Source of the DNA: ZC4RG30 sp049841155
GTDB taxonomy: Bacteria > Pseudomonadota > Gammaproteobacteria > Steroidobacterales > Steroidobacteraceae
Direction of reading: 5' to 3'
NCBI GenBank assembly: GCA_049841155.1
Contig: JASGHI010000004.1
Coordinates: forward strand, 766,124-830,123
Length of the DNA: 64,000 bases
Numbering within the stretch: position 1 is the first letter of the stretch; each line of letters starts with the position of its first letter. Below are positions 40,020 to 47,983 of the stretch, in pieces. The translations under genes and the position numbers were made by a program. The notes under the pieces are model-generated. The model was not told where the DNA came from. It searched no databases and saw only the letters and a list, made by a program, of their open reading frames with translations.

Positions 40020-40880
40020 CAGGCGGGCGATCCTCTCCTCCAGCGGCGGGTGGCTCATGAACAGGCGCTTCAGACCCGCTCCGGCTCCCCCCTTGATGCC
40101 GAAGGCATTGAACTGTGCCGGCAGAGGTTCGTTGGAGGCGGCCCGCAACCGCTGCAGCGCGGCAACCATGTTGCCGTTGCCGGCCAGATGCGCGCCGCCG
40201 CGGTCGGCGCGGAATTCGCGCTGCCGCGAGAACCACATGACGATGATGCTGGCGAGGATGCCCAGCACCATTTCGGCCACCAGCACCGACACGAAATAGG
40301 CCGGCCCCCGGCCCTGTTCATTGCGGAACACGGCCCGGTCCACGAGATTGCCGATGATCCGTGCCAGGAATATGACAAAGGTGTTCACGACGCCCTGGAT
40401 CAGCGTCAGGGTGACCATGTCGCCATTGGCCACATGGGTTATCTCGTGCCCCAGCACGGCCTCGACCTCGTTGGGGCGCATGTTGTTCAGCAGGCCGGTG
40501 CTCACGGCCACCAGGGCCGCATTGCGGCGGGCGCCGGTGGCGAAGGCATTGGGCTGCGGGGAATCGAAGATGCCCACCTCGGGCATGCCGATGCCGGCCT
40601 GTTCGGCCTGCGCGCGCACGGTGCGCACCAGCCATTCCTCGGTCTGGTTCGCCGGCCGTTCGATCACGCGCACGCCCATGGCGCGCTTGGCGGTCCACTT
40701 GGACAGGGCCAGCGAGATCAGCGCGCCGCCGAAGCCGAACAGCGCGGCAAAGACCAGCAGGCCGCCCATGTCTCCGCCCTGGGCGGAAAGGTAACGGTCG
40801 AGCCCCAGCAGACGGGCCACCACGGACAACACCAGCACGACCGCCAGGTTGGTGGCCAGGAACAGGAAAACCCGCTTCAT
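40008..40880 (-). CDS. htpX: Membrane protease HtpX (M48)
   Basis: Inner membrane zinc protease of 290 residues that helps degrade misfolded membrane proteins together with FtsH. Two N-terminal hydrophobic helices (about 4-25 and 38-60), then the zinc motif HEITH at 145-149 after the family segment NAFATGARRNAALVAVSTGLL, two more helices, and the ligand region SRQREFRADRGGAHL. GGAGG lies 10 bases before the ATG. A sigma-32-like promoter is upstream and an intrinsic terminator overlaps the 3' end, so it is a single-gene heat-shock unit. Confidence 0.96.
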   Translation of the reverse strand: MKRVFLFLATNLAVVLVLSVVARLLGLDRYLSAQGGDMGGLLVFAALFGFGGALISLALSKWTAKRAMGVRVIERPANQTEEWLVRTVRAQAEQAGIGMPEVGIFDSPQPNAFATGARRNAALVAVSTGLLNNMRPNEVEAVLGHEITHVANGDMVTLTLIQGVVNTFVIFLARIIGNLVDRAVFRNEQGRGPAYFVSVLVAEMVLGILASIIVMWFSRQREFRADRGGAHLAGNGNMVAALQRLRAASNEPLPAQFNAFGIKGGAGAGLKRLFMSHPPLEERIARLQTP

Positions 40881-40924
40881 CTACTAACGTCCTCCAGGAC
40901 TGATGGGATGCACCCTGTACTGCA

Positions 40925-40953
40925 ATCTGGGGGTGCGGCGGCCACGATTCAAG
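40925..40953 (-). promoter_or_regulatory. Sigma-32-like heat-shock promoter of htpX
   Basis: On the minus strand CTTGAA (40948-40953) and CCCCAGAT (40925-40932) are separated by 15 bases, close to the sigma-32 consensus CTTGAAA-N(11-16)-CCCCATNT. The expected start site is about 40 bases before the htpX ATG. htpX is a known heat-shock gene in E. coli, so sequence and biology agree. A perfect palindrome GTTGACGGTCAAC at 40980-40992 lies just upstream, of unknown meaning. Confidence 0.65.
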
Positions 40954-40993
40954 GAGAATTTATTGTGCTGAATCAGGTCGTTGACGGTCAACC

Positions 40994-41320
40994 TCAGTAC
41001 CGGTCGCCGTCTTCCTCATCCTCTTCCCAGTCGTCCTCCTCGTCCTCATCCTCGTCTTCGTCGTCTTCCCAGTCCTCGTCGTCGTCGTCGTCGTCGAGGG
41101 ATTCCTCTTCCTCGTCGCCGCCGGCCCAGCCCTCGGGCTCCTCGATGCGCTCGAGATCCATTTCGTGCCAGGCATCCAGGTCCAGTTCCTCGATGTCGCC
41201 GTCGAGGTATTCGATTTCGACCAGCTCCGCGTCTTCATCCACCGAAAGCACGCGGAAACTCTCGTCTTCCTCGACGTTCTCGTACCACTGGCCCTTCACA
41301 GGCTCGTAATCTCTGCCCAC
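40994..41320 (-). CDS. DUF6763-like acidic small protein
   Basis: Protein of 108 residues. The N-terminal part (VKGQWYENVEEDESFRVLSV and EIEYLDGDIEELDLDAWHEM) matches a small family I know as DUF6763, of unknown function in gammaproteobacteria. The tail (about 69-108) is nearly all Asp/Glu with a few Trp, a polyanion. GTG 41320 is preferred as start because GGGGA lies six bases upstream; GTG 41326 is possible. Repeated GAN codons make the DNA a GTC/CTC-rich simple sequence. It is 113 bp upstream of htpX and divergent from proB. Confidence 0.75.
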   Translation of the reverse strand: MGRDYEPVKGQWYENVEEDESFRVLSVDEDAELVEIEYLDGDIEELDLDAWHEMDLERIEEPEGWAGGDEEEESLDDDDDDEDWEDDEDEDEDEEDDWEEDEEDGDRY

Positions 41321-41416
41321 AATCACTCCCCGGAAAACATCTGTCTTGCAGCGCCGCGATATTAGGACCAGCCCCGCCTCCGGAGCAATGTGGCTGACTG
41401 CTATAGTGCCGCGCTC

Positions 41417-42580
41417 ATGCCGCCTCGCCAGCGCTCCAGGTCCGCTGCCGCTTCCTCCGCGGTTTCGCCGCTTGCCCGCGCGCGCCGCATCGCCGTCAAA
41501 GTAGGGTCGGCGCTGCTGGTCGACCCGCAGTCGGGCCGGCTCAATCGCGCCTGGCTCGCGACGCTGGTGGAGGACCTGCGCCGGCTGCGCCGCCGCGGCC
41601 AGGAAGTGATCCTGGTGTCTTCGGGTGCCATCGCATTGGGGCGGCGCCAGCTGAATCTGCCTTCCGGTCCGCTGGGGCTCGAGCAGAAGCAGGCCGCAGC
41701 GGCGGTCGGCCAGATCCGGCTCGCCCATGCCTACAAGGAGCTGCTGGAGGATGAATCCATCGTCGTGGCCCAGGTGCTGCTGACTCTGCAGGACAGCGAG
41801 CAGCGCCGACGCTATCTCAATGCGCGCGCCACGATCAACACGCTGCTGTCATTGGGCGCCATCCCGGTGATCAACGAGAACGACACGGTGGCCACCAGTG
41901 AAATCCGCTATGGCGACAATGACCGGCTTGCGGCGCGCGTGGCGCAGATGGCCAGCTGCGACTGCCTGGTGCTGCTGTCCGATGTCGATGGTCTCTACAC
42001 GGCCGATCCCGGCAAGGACCCGCAGGCGCGATTCATCCCCGAGGTGCAGACGATCACGCCGGAAATCGACGCCATGGCCGGCGGTTCGGCCTCGGCCGTG
42101 GGCTCCGGCGGCATGGCCACCAAGATTGCCGCGGCGCGCATCGCGGTGGGTGCCGGCTGCCGCATGTGCATTGCGCCGGGAGCTCCGCGGCATCCGCTGC
42201 GGCGGCTGGAGTCGGGCGCGCGCTGCACCTGGTTTCTGCCGCATGCTGCTCCGGGCGCGGCGCGCAAGCAGTGGATTGCAGGCAGCCTCAAGCCTTCGGG
42301 CCGGCTGCAGATCGATGCCGGCGCCGTGCTGGCGCTGCGGCGCGGCCGCAGCCTGCTGCCGGCCGGGGTGACCGGCGCCAGCGGTGAATTCGAGCGCGGC
42401 GACGCCGTGCAGGTGGTGGGACCGGATGGCAGGGTGCTGGCGCATGGCCTCGCGGCGTACTCCAGCGAGGATGTGCTGCGTATCCAGGGACGGCGCAGTT
42501 CCGAGATCGAGTCGCTGGTGGGTTACCGGGGCCGAGACGAGATCATCCACCGGGACGACCTGGTGCTGGTCGCCCCGTAA
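41417..42580 (+). CDS. proB: Glutamate 5-kinase
   Basis: First enzyme of proline synthesis: ATP plus glutamate gives glutamyl 5-phosphate. 387 residues. The amino-acid-kinase domain (about 20-265) has the family motifs IAVKVGSALLV, VSSGAIALGRRQL, INENDTVATSEIRYGDND, SDVDGLYTADP and the SASAVGSGGMATKIAAA loop; a C-terminal PUA domain (about 285-375) is present as in E. coli ProB. Start chosen at MPPRQRSRS (41417); an ATG at 41390 in the same frame precedes a TATAGT promoter-like box. ProA follows after 15 bp, forming the proBA operon. Confidence 0.95.
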   Translation: MPPRQRSRSAAASSAVSPLARARRIAVKVGSALLVDPQSGRLNRAWLATLVEDLRRLRRRGQEVILVSSGAIALGRRQLNLPSGPLGLEQKQAAAAVGQIRLAHAYKELLEDESIVVAQVLLTLQDSEQRRRYLNARATINTLLSLGAIPVINENDTVATSEIRYGDNDRLAARVAQMASCDCLVLLSDVDGLYTADPGKDPQARFIPEVQTITPEIDAMAGGSASAVGSGGMATKIAAARIAVGAGCRMCIAPGAPRHPLRRLESGARCTWFLPHAAPGAARKQWIAGSLKPSGRLQIDAGAVLALRRGRSLLPAGVTGASGEFERGDAVQVVGPDGRVLAHGLAAYSSEDVLRIQGRRSSEIESLVGYRGRDEIIHRDDLVLVAP

Positions 42581-42595
42581 CGGGCGGCCGTAGCA

Positions 42596-43897
42596 GTGGA
42601 GGCAATGCAGTTGGACGCAATGGCGGCGCAGGGCAGGGGTCTCGCCGAGGTCATGCAGGCACTGGGGCGCGCGGCGGCGGCGGCACGCAGGGCGCTGGCG
42701 CAGTCGCCGGCGGCGGCGCGCAATGCGGCACTGGCGCAGGCGGCGCGGCAGATCCGTGCTGCGCGCACAGCGATCCTCGCCGCCAATGCCGAGGACATGG
42801 CGGCGGCGCGGGCGCAGGGGTTGTCCGGCGCCATGCTTGACCGCCTGCGGCTCGACGAGCAGCGCATCGAATCCATTGCGCGCGGCGTGGAGGACATCAT
42901 CACGCTGCCCGATCCTCTGGGCAGCGTGAGCGCCGAGTGGACGCGCCCCAATGGGCTCGTGATCCAGCGCGTGCGCGTGCCGCTGGGCGTGATCGGCATC
43001 ATCTACGAGAGCCGGCCGAACGTGACGGCTGATGCCGGCGCGCTGTGCCTGAAATCCGGCAATCCGGTGATCCTGCGTGGGGGCTCCGAGAGTCGCCGCT
43101 CAAGCGCAGCCATCCATGCCTGCTTGGTCGCCGGCCTGGCCGAAGCCGGGCTGTCCGCGGCTGCGATACAGCTGGTGCCGACCGCGGACCGCGCGGCGGT
43201 GGGCCTGATGCTCGAGGGCCTTGATGGCTGCATCAACGTGATCGTGCCGCGCGGCGGCCGCAGCCTCGTCGAACGTGTGCAGAAGGAGGCCCGGGTGCCG
43301 GTGATCGGCCACCTCGAAGGGCTGTGCCATGTCTACGTGGACCGCGACGCGGAACTGGCCATGGCGCGGGACATCGTCGTGAATGCCAAGCTGCGCCGCA
43401 CCGGCATCTGCGGCGCGGCCGAGACGCTGCTGGTGGATTCGGGCTGTGCGCCCGGTGTGCTGTCCGCATTGCTTGCGGCGCTGGCCGATGGCGGTTGCGA
43501 GCTGCGCGGCGATGCGGCTGCCCAGAGCGCCGATGCGCGCGTGAGGCCGGTGACGGAAGCCGACTGGCGTACCGAATACCTCGACGCCATCATCTCCGTG
43601 CGCGTGGTCGACGGCGTGCCCGGTGCCATCGCGCACATTGCGCAGTACGGCTCGTCGCACACCGATGCCATCGTGACGGCCAATGCCGCCACGGCCGAAC
43701 GCTTTCTCGCCGAAGTGGACAGCGCCATCGTGCTGCACAACGCCTCGACGCAATTCGCCGACGGCGGCGAGTTCGGCATGGGGGCGGAGATCGGCATCTC
43801 CACCGACCGTTTCCACGCCCGCGGGCCGGTGGGCGTGGAGCAGCTCACCAGCTACAAGTACGTGGTGCGCGGCAGCGGGCAGGTGCGGCCCGGCTAG
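42596..43897 (+). CDS. proA: Gamma-glutamyl phosphate reductase
   Basis: Second enzyme of proline synthesis, reducing glutamyl 5-phosphate to the semialdehyde with NADPH. About 433 residues with aldehyde-dehydrogenase fold; motifs VPLGVIGIIYESRPNVT, LRGGSES, PRGGRSLVERVQKEA, and catalytic Cys272 in RRTGICGAAETLL. C-terminal EFGMGAEIGISTDRFHARGPVG is typical. Start is GTG 42596; ATG 42605 and 42620 are alternatives, and a GGAGG at 42598 does not settle it. Its partner ProB is immediately upstream, and the two act as a complex to channel the unstable phosphate. Confidence 0.95.
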   Translation: MEAMQLDAMAAQGRGLAEVMQALGRAAAAARRALAQSPAAARNAALAQAARQIRAARTAILAANAEDMAAARAQGLSGAMLDRLRLDEQRIESIARGVEDIITLPDPLGSVSAEWTRPNGLVIQRVRVPLGVIGIIYESRPNVTADAGALCLKSGNPVILRGGSESRRSSAAIHACLVAGLAEAGLSAAAIQLVPTADRAAVGLMLEGLDGCINVIVPRGGRSLVERVQKEARVPVIGHLEGLCHVYVDRDAELAMARDIVVNAKLRRTGICGAAETLLVDSGCAPGVLSALLAALADGGCELRGDAAAQSADARVRPVTEADWRTEYLDAIISVRVVDGVPGAIAHIAQYGSSHTDAIVTANAATAERFLAEVDSAIVLHNASTQFADGGEFGMGAEIGISTDRFHARGPVGVEQLTSYKYVVRGSGQVRPG

Positions 43898-43945
43898 TCT
43901 CGCGCCGCGACCGCTCCCGATCCGGAAGCGGCCGCGTACGTCAGC

Positions 43946-43965
43946 AATCCGGCAGATGCCGGATT
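43946..43965. terminator. Hairpin between convergent proA and secreted-protein gene
   Basis: Perfect 9-bp stem AATCCGGCA / TGCCGGATT with a 2-base loop. Part of the second arm overlaps the stop codon of the minus-strand gene. Placed between convergent genes it could stop transcription from both sides, but there is no T-run. Confidence 0.45.
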
Positions 43966-44332
43966 ACTTGGACTCGTTCTTGGCCTTGTAGGCCCGCACC
44001 TGCTCGTTGAAGCGGTTGGCGACGGTCGTCAGCTCGTCGATGGCCGCATCGTTCTTCTGCGTGTACATCGCCGCCATCTGCTGCTTCTGCTGCTCGGTGA
44101 GTGACGAACCACCCTTGGCGACGCTGGCGTCGTACTCCTTCTTGAGGCAGTCGAGGTAGGTGTTCATGTCGGCGTTGTACTGGTCGACCTGCTTCTTCGC
44201 GGCCAGCAGCTCCTCGCGCGGGGCGGTGTTGCCGTCCGGAATCTTGGCAGGTGCCTTGGGATAGTTGCAGTCGGCCCAAGCAGTGGAAGTGAACGCCGCC
44301 GCAGCGGCAATCAGAATCAGAGATTTCTTCAT
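43964..44332 (-). CDS. Small secreted protein of unknown function
   Basis: Protein of 122 residues. A clear signal peptide (MKKSLILIAAAAAFTSTAWA, cleavage near residue 20) is followed by a mainly helical, Lys/Gln-rich mature part with two cysteines (DCNYPKAP and YLDCLKKEYD) that could form a disulfide. GGGGGA five bases before the ATG supports this start. No domain recognised. Similar small periplasmic proteins with a DCxYP start occur in related proteobacteria, function unknown. Confidence 0.75.
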   Translation of the reverse strand: MKKSLILIAAAAAFTSTAWADCNYPKAPAKIPDGNTAPREELLAAKKQVDQYNADMNTYLDCLKKEYDASVAKGGSSLTEQQKQQMAAMYTQKNDAAIDELTTVANRFNEQVRAYKAKNESK

Positions 44333-44433
44333 GCTGTCCCCCGATGTTTGCGGACCCAATCGGTCCAGACCCTCCGTTGGCCCGCATCTTATACTTGCAG
44401 CCGGTCAACGTGCGACTATCGCCGCATTGCGAC

Positions 44434-44510
44434 GCGCCCGTAGCTCAGTTGGATAGAGTAGCTGGCTTCGAACCAGTTGGTCGGGAGTTCGAATCTCTCC
44501 GGGCGCGCCA
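44434..44510 (+). tRNA. tRNA-Arg (anticodon TCG)
   Basis: A 77-nt cloverleaf: acceptor stem GCGCCCG / CGGGCGC, discriminator G, encoded CCA; D-stem GCTC/GAGT; anticodon stem GCTGG/CCAGT with loop CTTCGAA (anticodon TCG at 44468-44470, reading CGN arginine codons); T-arm GGGAG-TTCGAAT-CTCTC. A possible weak promoter TTGCAG (44395) with TATCGC (44417) lies upstream. The T-rich stretch right after it may help termination. Confidence 0.95.
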
Positions 44511-44566
44511 TTTGTTCTTTTGTATCAGTCTATTGGCCTCGATATCTCGGGCATATTCTGATTTTA

Positions 44567-46441
44567 TCAGCGCAGTGGCACCTCGGTGGCGAGCACCACC
44601 ACGCGCTCGGCCGGCATGTGGAAGAACTCCGCCGCCTGGGCACTGCGCCGCTGCAGCCGCGCGAACAGCGCCGTGCGCAGGCCGCGCCAGCCCGGAGTGG
44701 GCAGTGCGCGCACCAGGTGCCAGCCGACGAAGAACGAGGCGTCTTCGGCGCGGATCGCAAGACCTCGGCGGCGCGCGTCGCGCAACGCTTCGCCCACGTC
44801 CGGCGTCTCCATGAATCCGAAGCGCGCATATACCCGGTGCGTTCCCGGGAACAGTTCCTCGACGCGCGTGCGTGCCATGGGGTCCACGCGCGGCTGGCGC
44901 GCGATCTCCATGTGCAGGATCACGTTGAGCTCGTGATAGACATGGTTGTGCTGCAGGTTGCGCAGCAGCGCCGTGGGTACGTACTGCGCATGGCTCACCA
45001 GGTACACGGCGGTGCCGGGCACGCGTGCGGCGGAGCCGGTGAGCCGGGGCAATTCGGCGAGGTTCACGGCGCGGCGCGCCAGTTCGCGGCGCAGCCGCCG
45101 CCGGCCGTCGCGCCAGACGAAGAACACGGCGCACATGGCTGCCGCCAGCACCAGCGGCACCCAGCCGCCATCGTCGATCTTGGTCGCATTGCCGGCGACG
45201 AAGGCCAGGTCCACCAGGGCGAACAGCCCGAAGACTAGGATCACGCGCCACAGCGGCCAGTTCCATGAGGTCTGCGCAACGATGGCGCCGATGACCGTGG
45301 TGATGAGCATGGTGCCCACGACGGCGGCGCCGTAGGCGCCCGACAACGCTCCGGACGAACCGAAGCCGAGCACGAACAGGATCACCGCGACGAGCATGAA
45401 GAGATTCACCGCCGGCACGTAGATCTGTCCCTGCGCCGCAGCCGAGGTCTGAACGATGCGCAGCCGCGGCAGCAGGTCCAGCTGCACGGCCTGGCGCGTG
45501 ATGGAGAAGGCGCCGGAGATGGTGGCCTGCGAGGCGATGACCGAAGCCAGTGTCGCAAGGATCACCAGCGCCGGCAGCAGCGGCGCCGGCGCCATCTCGA
45601 AGAAAGGATTGCCCACAGGTCGCGTGGCGCCGAGCATCAGCGCCGCCTGGCCGAAGTAGTTCAGCAGCAGCGCCGGCCAGACGATGGCGAGCCACGCGAT
45701 GCGCACCGGCAGGCGGCCGAAGTGCCCCATGTCGGCATACAGCGCTTCGCCGCCGGTCACGGCGAGGAACACGGCGCCGAAGATCACCAGCGCCAGGCCC
45801 GGCCGCGCCACGAGCAGCTCGCCGGCGAAGGCCGGATTCACGGCCTGCAGCACGGCAGGATTGCGCTGGATCCACACCACGCCCATCACGGCCAGTGCCA
45901 GGAACCACAGCACCATGACCGGTCCGAACAGGCGGCCGATGTGCCCGGTGCCGCGCTTCTGCAGCGCGAACAGCAGCACCACGATGGCGAGCGTCATGGG
46001 CAGCACGGCGTGGCCGAGCCCTGGATCCAGAGTCTCCATGCCTTCCGCGGCGCTGAGGATGGTCACCGCGGGAGTGATCAGTGCGTCGCAATAGAACAGC
46101 GCCGTGCCGATCAGGCCCAGCGTGAGCACGCGGCGCGACCACGTGGTGGCGGGCCCCAGTCGTTGCTGCGCCAGTGCCACCAGCGACAGGATGCCGCCTT
46201 CGCCGTCGTTGTCCGCGCGCAGGATGAAGATCACGTACTTGAGCGCCACGATCAGCGCCAGCGCCCAGAAGATCAGCGACAGCAGCCCGTAGATGGCAAG
46301 TGCATCGTTCTGCGTGCCCTGGGCGGCGTGGAAGGATTCGCGGAAGGCGTACAGCGGGCTGGTGCCGATGTCGCCAAAGACGATGCCCAGAGCGCCCAGG
46401 ACGGCAGGAGGCAGGGTGCGGGGTGACGACACGCCCGGCAT
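44567..46441 (-). CDS. kup: Low-affinity potassium uptake protein Kup
   Basis: K+/H+ symporter of 624 residues. N-terminal LGALGIVFGDIGTSPLYAFRESF is the family hallmark, followed by about 12 membrane helices up to about 445 and a hydrophilic C-terminal domain (about 450-624) as in E. coli Kup. Further motifs: ADNDGEGGILSLVAL, GTALFYCDALITPAVTILSAAEG, VTGGEALYADMGHFG. It works in the inner membrane and is the main K+ uptake route at acid pH. It is divergent from the ModF-like gene (81-bp gap) and ends 57 bp after the tRNA-Arg gene. Confidence 0.96.
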   Translation of the reverse strand: MPGVSSPRTLPPAVLGALGIVFGDIGTSPLYAFRESFHAAQGTQNDALAIYGLLSLIFWALALIVALKYVIFILRADNDGEGGILSLVALAQQRLGPATTWSRRVLTLGLIGTALFYCDALITPAVTILSAAEGMETLDPGLGHAVLPMTLAIVVLLFALQKRGTGHIGRLFGPVMVLWFLALAVMGVVWIQRNPAVLQAVNPAFAGELLVARPGLALVIFGAVFLAVTGGEALYADMGHFGRLPVRIAWLAIVWPALLLNYFGQAALMLGATRPVGNPFFEMAPAPLLPALVILATLASVIASQATISGAFSITRQAVQLDLLPRLRIVQTSAAAQGQIYVPAVNLFMLVAVILFVLGFGSSGALSGAYGAAVVGTMLITTVIGAIVAQTSWNWPLWRVILVFGLFALVDLAFVAGNATKIDDGGWVPLVLAAAMCAVFFVWRDGRRRLRRELARRAVNLAELPRLTGSAARVPGTAVYLVSHAQYVPTALLRNLQHNHVYHELNVILHMEIARQPRVDPMARTRVEELFPGTHRVYARFGFMETPDVGEALRDARRRGLAIRAEDASFFVGWHLVRALPTPGWRGLRTALFARLQRRSAQAAEFFHMPAERVVVLATEVPLR

Positions 46442-46522
46442 TCTACGCCGCCGCGCAGGGACTCCAAAGCGGCGCCTCGTCCTTTTCAGGATAATGACCC
46501 TGTTTCTTCATCGAGAATCCGC

Positions 46523-47983
46523 TTGCAGATTGAGCTCAAAGACCTGAGGTTGACCCGCGATGAACGCGTGGTCCTTGAAAACATCAACTGGACGCTCTGC
46601 GCGGGCGAGCGCTGGTGGGTCATCGGTCCCAACGGCGCCGGCAAGACGCAATTGCTGAAGCTGCTGGCGGGGGACGTGTGGCCGGATCCCGCGCCGCAGC
46701 CGGTGCGGCGCTACCGCCATCGTGGCGCCTGGCACGATACGCCGCGCGAGCTCAAGGACGACATCGCCTACCTGGGTCCGGAGCGCCAGGACAAATACGA
46801 GCGCTACGGCTGGAATTTCCCGGCCTGGGTGGTGGTGGCCACGGGCATGCACCGCACCGACATTCCCCTGTCCGGTTTCACGCCGGCCCAGCAGCGGCGC
46901 AGCCGTGAATGGCTGGCGCGCGCCGGAGCAGGCGCACTGGCGGACCGCCATTTCCTCACGCTCTCCTATGGAGAACGACGGCTCACGCTGCTGGCGCGCG
47001 CACTGGCGAGCCGGCCGTCGGTGCTGCTGCTCGACGAGGTGGCCACGGGTCTGGATGAGGTCAACCGCCGGCGGTTGCTGCGCCTGATCGCGCGCGGCGC
47101 CGGTTCGCGCATGTCGTGGGTGGCCACGGCGCACCGCGCAGAGGATTTGCCGCCCGGCGCGAGCCACCTGCTGTTGCTGGAACAGGGCGGCATCCGCTAT
47201 GCGGGACCGTTGACGGCGGCGCGCCGCCGTCAGTTGTTGGCGGCGCCGCCGCAGCGCGCCCCGCGGCCTGCACCGGCGCAGGCCGCGCGGAGCAGCGGCG
47301 GTGTGCTGGTGGAGCTGTGCAATGCCACTATCTACATCGACGAGGCGCGGGTATTGCGGGATGTTGATTTCACGCTGCGCCGGGGCGAGTGCTGGGTGGT
47401 GCATGGCGCGAATGGCTCGGGCAAGTCGACCTTGCTGCGCACGATCTATGGCGATCATGGCGCGGCCAGCGGTGGCTCCATACGCCGCGCCGGCGTCGTG
47501 CCCGGCGTGCCGCTGGAACACTTCCGTGCGCGCACCGGCTTCATCGCGCCGCAGCTGCAGACCGACATGCCGCGTCACCTGCCAGTGCTGGATGTGGTCG
47601 TCTCCGGGCTGCACTCCAGCATCGGCCTCAATGAGCCGGTGAGCGCCTCCGAACGCCGGCGCGCCTTGCCGGTGCTGCGCCGCTACGGGCTTGCGGGCAT
47701 GCAGCAGCGCAACCTGGCGCAGCTTTCCTACGGGCAGGTGCGGCGTGTGCTGTTTGCGCGCGCCGCCATCGCGCGGCCGCGGCTGCTGCTGCTGGATGAA
47801 CCCTACGCCGGGCTGGACCGCGACACGCGGCATTCATTGCATCAGGCGCTGGAGCGTGAAATCGGCGACGGATTGACGGTGGTGATCGCGACGCACTACC
47901 GAGCCGAGTGGCCGGCGGCTGCCACGGGAGAGCTGCAGCTCGCAGCAGGCCGCATCCGTTACCAGGGACCTGTGCGCAGATGA
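46523..47983 (+). CDS. Tandem ABC ATPase, ModF-like
   Basis: Soluble protein of 486 residues with two ABC ATPase domains and no membrane part, like E. coli ModF/PhrA (about 490 residues). Domain 1 (about 1-235): Walker A GPNGAGKTQ, weak signature LSYGERR, Walker B VLLLDEVATGLDE. Domain 2 (about 260-486): Walker A GANGSGKST, signature LSYGQVRR, Walker B LLLLDEPYAGLD, and ATHYRAEWP. Start is TTG 46523. ModF sits in molybdate clusters in E. coli, but its role there is unclear, and no mod genes are here. The next gene overlaps it by four bases (ATGA). Confidence 0.88.
   Translation: MQIELKDLRLTRDERVVLENINWTLCAGERWWVIGPNGAGKTQLLKLLAGDVWPDPAPQPVRRYRHRGAWHDTPRELKDDIAYLGPERQDKYERYGWNFPAWVVVATGMHRTDIPLSGFTPAQQRRSREWLARAGAGALADRHFLTLSYGERRLTLLARALASRPSVLLLDEVATGLDEVNRRRLLRLIARGAGSRMSWVATAHRAEDLPPGASHLLLLEQGGIRYAGPLTAARRRQLLAAPPQRAPRPAPAQAARSSGGVLVELCNATIYIDEARVLRDVDFTLRRGECWVVHGANGSGKSTLLRTIYGDHGAASGGSIRRAGVVPGVPLEHFRARTGFIAPQLQTDMPRHLPVLDVVVSGLHSSIGLNEPVSASERRRALPVLRRYGLAGMQQRNLAQLSYGQVRRVLFARAAIARPRLLLLDEPYAGLDRDTRHSLHQALEREIGDGLTVVIATHYRAEWPAAATGELQLAAGRIRYQGPVRR

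Noticed and set aside
41000..41110. GTC/CTC-rich simple repeat as a CRISPR or microsatellite element
   Set aside because: It is explained by Asp/Glu codons in the acidic tail of the DUF6763-like protein; there are no spacers.
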